In this document: one piece after another, positions 60,701-64,000 of the stretch
Position numbering within the stretch: position 1 is the stretch's first letter
Layout of the letters: every line of letters starts with the position of its first letter
Assembly: GCF_022952855.1 (NCBI RefSeq)
Contig: NZ_JALJDX010000214.1
Span: forward strand, 62,001 to 126,000
Reading direction: 5' to 3'
Length of the DNA: 64,000 nt
DNA from: Pseudomonas sp. RGM2987
Lineage (GTDB): Bacteria > Pseudomonadota > Gammaproteobacteria > Pseudomonadales > Pseudomonadaceae
The notes under the pieces: generated by a model
Seen by the model: only the letters and a program-made list of their open reading frames with translations
Databases searched by the model: none
Told to the model about the DNA's origin: nothing
Program-made: the position numbers and the translations under genes

Positions 60701-61939
60701 CGGCTCAGCGACGACCCACTGGACGGCTACGTCAAGATTGCCCGGGACCTGACCGGGCACAAGCGCCTGCAAGATGAACAGACCCAACGGCTGATGGAAA
60801 CCCAGAACAACAGCCACCTGAAGGATGAGTTCTTTGCGGTGATGTCCCACGAACTCAAGCACCCGCTCAATCTGATCCAGCTCAACGCCGAGCTGCTGCG
60901 GCGCCTGCCATCGACCAAGTCTGTCAGTCCGGCAGCCAAGGCCGTCGAGACTATCTGCACTGCGGTCACCAGTCAGGCACGGATCATTGACGATCTACTG
61001 GATGTCGCCCGGGTACGCACCGGCAAGCTCAAGCTCAAGCGCCAGGCCGTGGATCTGGGCCGAACGCTGCAGGACATCTACACCGTGGTGATCAACGATC
61101 ATCATCCCAGCGAGGTTTCCCTGGTGCTGCCCCAAGGGCCGGGTAACGAGTTGATTGTCCACGTCGACCCGACCCGCCTGGAGCAGATCATCTGGAACCT
61201 GGTGAACAACGCCCTGAAATTCACCCCGGCGGGCGGACTGATTCAATTGATCGCCAGCCGCAGCGGCGACATGGCGCGCCTGGACGTCAAGGATTCGGGC
61301 GTGGGGATTGCTGCCGAGCATTTGAATGAAGTGTTCGATCTGTTCGGGCAGGCCGAGACCCAGCACGCCACCCATCAGCGCGAAGGGCTGGGCATCGGCC
61401 TGTCCCTGGTACGCCAGTTGACCGAAGCCCACAACGGTCGTGTCGAAGTGACGTCTGAAGGGCTGGGCAAGGGGTGCACCTTCACCATCCACTTACCCTT
61501 GAGCCAGCCCGACGAGGCGCAGATCGAGTCGCAACCGTCCGGCGACGTGTCCGGACGGTTAAACGGCCTGACTATCCTGCTGGTGGACGACTCCGCCGAG
61601 GTACTGGAGACCCTCAAATTGCTGCTCGAGATGGAAGATGCCGAGGTCATTGCCTTCGATCAACCGCTGGAGGCTTTGCACGCCGCCCGCAAACTTTCTT
61701 TCGACGTGGTGATTTCCGACCTGGGCATGCCGGTGATGAACGGCCATGAACTGATGCAATCCCTGCGCGAACTGCCCCATTTCGAACATGTCCCCGCCAT
61801 CGCCCTGACCGGTTACGGCGCGTCAGCCGACATACACAAATCCCGGCAGTCGGGGTTCAACCAGCACATCGGCAAACCCGTGTCCTATGACGAACTGATC
61901 GAGACCATCGAACAACTGCGCCAACCGCCCGTCCACTAG
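57794..61939 (+). CDS. CheB-CheR fusion with PAS domains, histidine kinase and receiver
   Basis: A 1381-residue cytoplasmic hybrid. In order: CheB methylesterase (Ser32 in G-I-G-A-S-A-G-G, about 25-215); CheR methyltransferase (about 230-500, with SAM site W-S-A-G-C-S-T-G-E-E-A-Y near 340); a PAS-like linker; a coiled coil (about 675-755, repeated E-E-L units); two PAS domains (about 757-863 and 873-993); HisKA with His1019 in M-S-H-E-L-K-H-P; HATPase with N-A-L-K-F and D-S-G-V-G-I, G-L-G-I-G-L; a C-terminal receiver with D-D near 1264 and phospho-acceptor Asp1309. ATG 57794 has AAGG upstream. The receptor it modifies is not in the window, so its role in chemotaxis or another behaviour is open. 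Confidence 0.92.
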   Translation: MSSPSDRSPNVPQRRELSPSHLDFPVVGIGASAGGLQAIKQFFEHMPKDNGMAFVIILHLAPDHQSIAGKIIQESTKMPVLQVTEPVPIEKNHIYVISPALHLQMNDGHLEVTPAERRQGVHVAIDLFFRDLADVHKERAFCLVLSGTGSDGAVGLSRIKEQGGVAIAQAPEDAEFDGMPKAAIDTNMVDLVLPVVEMPQKLMELWRNSREIRLPTANDPEIRTQPPTSEREAAEAEQYLHDILLQLRAGTGHDFKHYKRATVLRRIERRMQVTAQPDLSAYYSYLQNHQEETKALLGDLLIGVTNFFRDRESFEALERDVLPKLLKPVEGVVLPDEIRIWSAGCSTGEEAYSLAMLVADQMQHDASTAKLQVFATDIDERAIAVGRTGTYSQAIITDVPPTRLRQYFLKDGTSYKVRKEIRERVLFAKHSLLSDPPFSQIDLIVCRNLLIYLDREVQRDILQMFHFALRPGGYLFLGSSESADACHDLFTPVDKRNRIFRAKYGTASSRRTPTMPRGGYMRSPSMQTIPQTLAPRKVSFADIHLRAVAHTAPPSMIVDGNADILHMSEGAGRFLRHVGGEMSRNLLTLVNPQLRLELRTTLFQVHQNGQPVKSRQVNLERDGRRFHVDLLAQPYRDEESDGEFVLVTFEEAEIDPAELLEADASQTENQVLSSLERELQRTKLHLQDTIEQAEISSEELKASNEEMQAINEELRSATEELETSKEELQSINEELLTVNYELKTKVEETDKINDYLTNLIASTDIATVFVDRSMRIKWFTPRATEIFSMLPVDTGRSLMDITHRLNYVDLAVDATQVFETLNMIEREISSNDGRWYIARLLPYRSSEDHIDGTVLNFIDITKRREAEEELRLGEERMRLVAESTRDHAIILLDEQGVISSWNTGAELIFGYSKNEAEGSYYDFIFTPEDRENSVPQTELSTARDDGRCEDERWHLRKDGSRFFCSGEVTRLSDDPLDGYVKIARDLTGHKRLQDEQTQRLMETQNNSHLKDEFFAVMSHELKHPLNLIQLNAELLRRLPSTKSVSPAAKAVETICTAVTSQARIIDDLLDVARVRTGKLKLKRQAVDLGRTLQDIYTVVINDHHPSEVSLVLPQGPGNELIVHVDPTRLEQIIWNLVNNALKFTPAGGLIQLIASRSGDMARLDVKDSGVGIAAEHLNEVFDLFGQAETQHATHQREGLGIGLSLVRQLTEAHNGRVEVTSEGLGKGCTFTIHLPLSQPDEAQIESQPSGDVSGRLNGLTILLVDDSAEVLETLKLLLEMEDAEVIAFDQPLEALHAARKLSFDVVISDLGMPVMNGHELMQSLRELPHFEHVPAIALTGYGASADIHKSRQSGFNQHIGKPVSYDELIETIEQLRQPPVH

Positions 61940-61954
61940 GCACCCCGCATCCCC

Positions 61955-62088
61955 GTGGCGAGGGAGCTTGCTCCCGCGGGGGCGCGAAGCGGCCCATCTT
62001 AAGCTCGATACGGTTCACCCTGGCGCACCACAGTAGCCGGCCTGATGGGGCTGCTGCGCAGCCCAGCGGGAGCAAGCTCCCTCGCCAC
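61955..62088. repeat. BIME: paired REP palindromes
   Basis: Inverted GTGGCGAGGGAGCTTGCTCC copies face each other across 134 bases with a GGGCTGC stretch inside. This is the same layout as 53615-53725. Confidence 0.88.
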
Positions 62089-62127
62089 AAGAGCGGTTCG
62101 CCGCTGCGCCTTGGCGTCAGCGTCGTT

Positions 62128-64000
62128 TCAGGATTTTTTCATGCCGATCCGCCGGCGCATCTCGGCGGTGATGCTTTGTCGGGTTTTCTTCAGGTCGGCC
62201 CAGGGTTCGTGGCCGACTTCCGCCAGGCGTTCATGGACGTTGTGCACGTTCCACAGGTTGGCGCCTTTGAGTTCGGCCACTTCCTCGCGAAAGATCGGCA
62301 CTGACACCGGCAACCCTTCGCGGGTGCGGGCAGCATAGGCGCAGATGGTGGTGGCGCAGAGGCCGTTGCGCAGGTAGTCGATGAAGATCCGCCCTACCCG
62401 GTTCTTCGGTCCCGACACCGCCGAGAAACGGTCCGGCAACAGCTTGGCGATATGGCTGACGATGGCATGGCTGAAATCCTTGACGTCATCCCAACCCAGC
62501 TTGCGTGTCAGCGGCACCACGATGTGGATGCCTTTGCCGCCGCTGGTCTTGAGAAACGCCTTGAGCCCCAACTCATCGAGCACGGTCAAGGTCAGCTGCG
62601 TGGCCTCGACCATGCTTTTCCACGGCAGCGCCGGGTCCGGGTCAAGATCGAGGACGAAACGGTCGGGTTTTTCCAGGTCCACGGTGGTGCCGTTCCAGGT
62701 GTGCAGCTCCACCGTGCTCATCTGCACCGCGCCGATCAACGCTTCGGGGTTGTTGATGATCATCACCGGGTGCCCAGTGACGGACTTGTCCAGGCTGGTG
62801 ATACCCGGAATCGCCAGGCGCTCGGCGTTCTTCTGGAAGAACAGCTCCCCGGCAATCCCGTCCGGCGCCCGCACCAACGCCACCGGTCGTTCGGCCAGCT
62901 CTGGCAGGATGAATTCGGCGACGCTGGCGTAATACTCGGCCAGTTGCAGCTTGGTCGTACCGCTGCTGGCGTCGATCACTCGCTCCGGATGAGTGATGCG
63001 CACCTTGCCCTCCAAGGCCGGCGCGGGAGCGGCCTTGGCTTTCGCCTTGGACTTGGGCTTGACGGGGTCGGGCTCAGGGTCTTTTTTTGCGGCTTTCTTA
63101 GCATCAGCGGGCTTTTTCACCGGTTTTGCCAGCTCCTCTGTGATGTCTTTGGCCGGCTTGTCATTGCGCAAACCATGAAACACCGCGTGGCGCACCGAGC
63201 CTTCCTTGGTCATTTCGGCGAACGCCACTTCAGCCAGCAATGTTGGCTTGAGCCAATGCACGCCTTTGGCTTCATAACCCGTGGGCGGATTGACCACCGC
63301 TGCCTTCTTGGTTTCCAGGGGCAAGAGCTGCTGGTAGATGCTTTTGAGCGTCGTTTCATTGAAGCCGGTACCGACCTTGCCGGCGTAGCGCAGCTCGCCG
63401 CTGTCGACGTCATGCAAGCCCAGCAGTAAGGCACCGAAAGCACTGCGGGCACCCTTGGGTTCACTGAAACCCACCACCACGAATTCCTGGCGCCGCTTGC
63501 ACTTGAGCTTGATCCAGTCGTTGCTGCGCCGGGACACATAAGCGCTTCCGACCCGCTTGCCGATCAGCCCTTCCATCTGCATCTGGCAGGCGCTGTTGAG
63601 CAACGCCTCGGGGGTTTCCTCGAACGAGTCGGAAAACCGCAACAGCGGGTCTTCGTTGTCCTTGAGCACGGCCGCAAGCGCGGTTCGCCGTTCTTCCACC
63701 GGCACTTTGCGCAGATCCATGCCATTGAGGTAGGGCAAATCGAACAGGTAATAGGCGATCTGGCCGCTGCTCCCGGCGTCGAAGGCATTTTGCAGGGCCT
63801 GGAAGTCCGGCACGCCCTGCTCGTTGGCGACCACCATTTCCCCGTCGAGCCAGGCCGACTCCAGGCCCAGCGCCGCCAGCGCTTGGGCTTGCTTGGGCAG
63901 TTTGTGGGTCCAGTCGTGGCCGTTGCGGGTAATCAGCCGCACCTCGCCGTTGTCGATGCGTGCCATGACCCGGTAACCGTCGAACTTGATCTCGTACAAC
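62128..64000 (-). CDS. ligD: DNA ligase D, C-terminal two-thirds (cut by window edge)
   Basis: At least 623 residues are visible; the N-terminus lies beyond 64000. The ligase domain begins at once with the nucleotidyl-transfer motif Y-E-I-K-F-D-G-Y-R (Lys is the AMP acceptor), followed by L-D-G-E-M-V-V, E-G-L-I-G-K-R and W-I-K-L-K-C. A Lys/Ala/Pro-rich linker (about 300-330) leads to the LigD polymerase domain: V-E-L-H-T-W-N-G, metal ligands in L-D-L-D-P-D, and K-T-S-G-G-K-G-I-H. The phosphoesterase domain would be outside. This is the bacterial NHEJ enzyme that processes and joins ends with Ku, which is not in the window. Confidence 0.93.
   Translation of the reverse strand, partial: LYEIKFDGYRVMARIDNGEVRLITRNGHDWTHKLPKQAQALAALGLESAWLDGEMVVANEQGVPDFQALQNAFDAGSSGQIAYYLFDLPYLNGMDLRKVPVEERRTALAAVLKDNEDPLLRFSDSFEETPEALLNSACQMQMEGLIGKRVGSAYVSRRSNDWIKLKCKRRQEFVVVGFSEPKGARSAFGALLLGLHDVDSGELRYAGKVGTGFNETTLKSIYQQLLPLETKKAAVVNPPTGYEAKGVHWLKPTLLAEVAFAEMTKEGSVRHAVFHGLRNDKPAKDITEELAKPVKKPADAKKAAKKDPEPDPVKPKSKAKAKAAPAPALEGKVRITHPERVIDASSGTTKLQLAEYYASVAEFILPELAERPVALVRAPDGIAGELFFQKNAERLAIPGITSLDKSVTGHPVMIINNPEALIGAVQMSTVELHTWNGTTVDLEKPDRFVLDLDPDPALPWKSMVEATQLTLTVLDELGLKAFLKTSGGKGIHIVVPLTRKLGWDDVKDFSHAIVSHIAKLLPDRFSAVSGPKNRVGRIFIDYLRNGLCATTICAYAARTREGLPVSVPIFREEVAELKGANLWNVHNVHERLAEVGHEPWADLKKTRQSITAEMRRRIGMKKS

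Noticed and set aside
58793-60862. A 689-codon open frame on the minus strand
   Set aside because: It lies wholly antisense to the CheB-CheR-kinase gene, has no family match and has shadow codon patterns; high G+C makes such frames common.
1-64000. CRISPR arrays, tRNA or rRNA genes, phage attachment sites
   Set aside because: Repeats present are REP-type palindromes with unequal spacers; no cloverleaf or rRNA-like sequence was noticed by eye.

Overview
The window looks like chromosomal DNA of a fluorescent Pseudomonas. The grounds are an OprD-family porin, a PcaK/BenK-type aromatic acid permease, a DUF3077 protein (a family I know from pseudomonads), a LigD with the ligase domain before the polymerase domain, a CheB-CheR-kinase fusion, and intergenic REP palindromes ending in a TGTGGGAGCGGGCTTGC-type core. 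Most of it is high-G+C accessory catabolism, densely packed, with many LysR/TetR/AraC/HxlR regulators. No rRNA, tRNA or CRISPR array was seen.

Layout. 1-2760: end of an aldehyde dehydrogenase, an MpaB/latex-clearing-type oxygenase and a FadL-type channel. 2817-9194 (minus): permease, nitroreductase, acyl-CoA synthetase, OprD porin and methyltransferase, with an AraC regulator upstream. 10676-14630: MaoC-like protein, an HxlR regulator divergent from an NADP oxidoreductase over two matching operators, a LysR gene and an MFS pump. 14914-18898: three-gene periplasmic molybdenum hydroxylase (cytochrome c, 2Fe-2S and Tat-exported molybdopterin subunits). 19043-22119: old yellow enzyme, a LysR gene and a divergent RhtA-type exporter.

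22150-26910 is a decayed, partly A+T-rich island. I read three fragments of toxin C-termini on the minus strand. Each lies immediately upstream of a small gene in the position of an immunity gene; one pair overlaps as ATGA. IS5-family transposase scraps, a DUF3077 gene beside a hairpin-rich element, a frameshifted hydrolase and a probable AzlC remnant lie among them. It resembles an archive of orphan polymorphic-toxin tips and immunity genes with no parent toxin in view.

26928-33357: HhH repair protein, beta-CASP nuclease, small envelope proteins and two zinc-independent MDR oxidoreductases. 33413-40361: a TetR gene and a catabolic cluster (GMC oxidoreductase, acyl-CoA ligase, hydrolase and crotonase, with a divergent SDR). 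Both the TetR promoter and the cluster's divergent promoter carry two ATAAC-N3-GTTAT palindromes with centres 22 bp apart, so this TetR very probably controls the cluster. 40408-47902: Crp-family regulator, second FadL channel, aldo/keto reductase, a response regulator with a CheC/CheX-like output beside a diguanylate cyclase, a 28-residue membrane protein, an SDR and a TetR. 48283-64000: hydrolase, a second molybdenum hydroxylase without cytochrome, a PatB-type C-S lyase, a stress-type SDR, a DUF421/CinA group, a Yip1-like protein, the 1381-residue CheB-CheR-kinase hybrid, and LigD running off the end. REP/BIME repeats fill the gaps.
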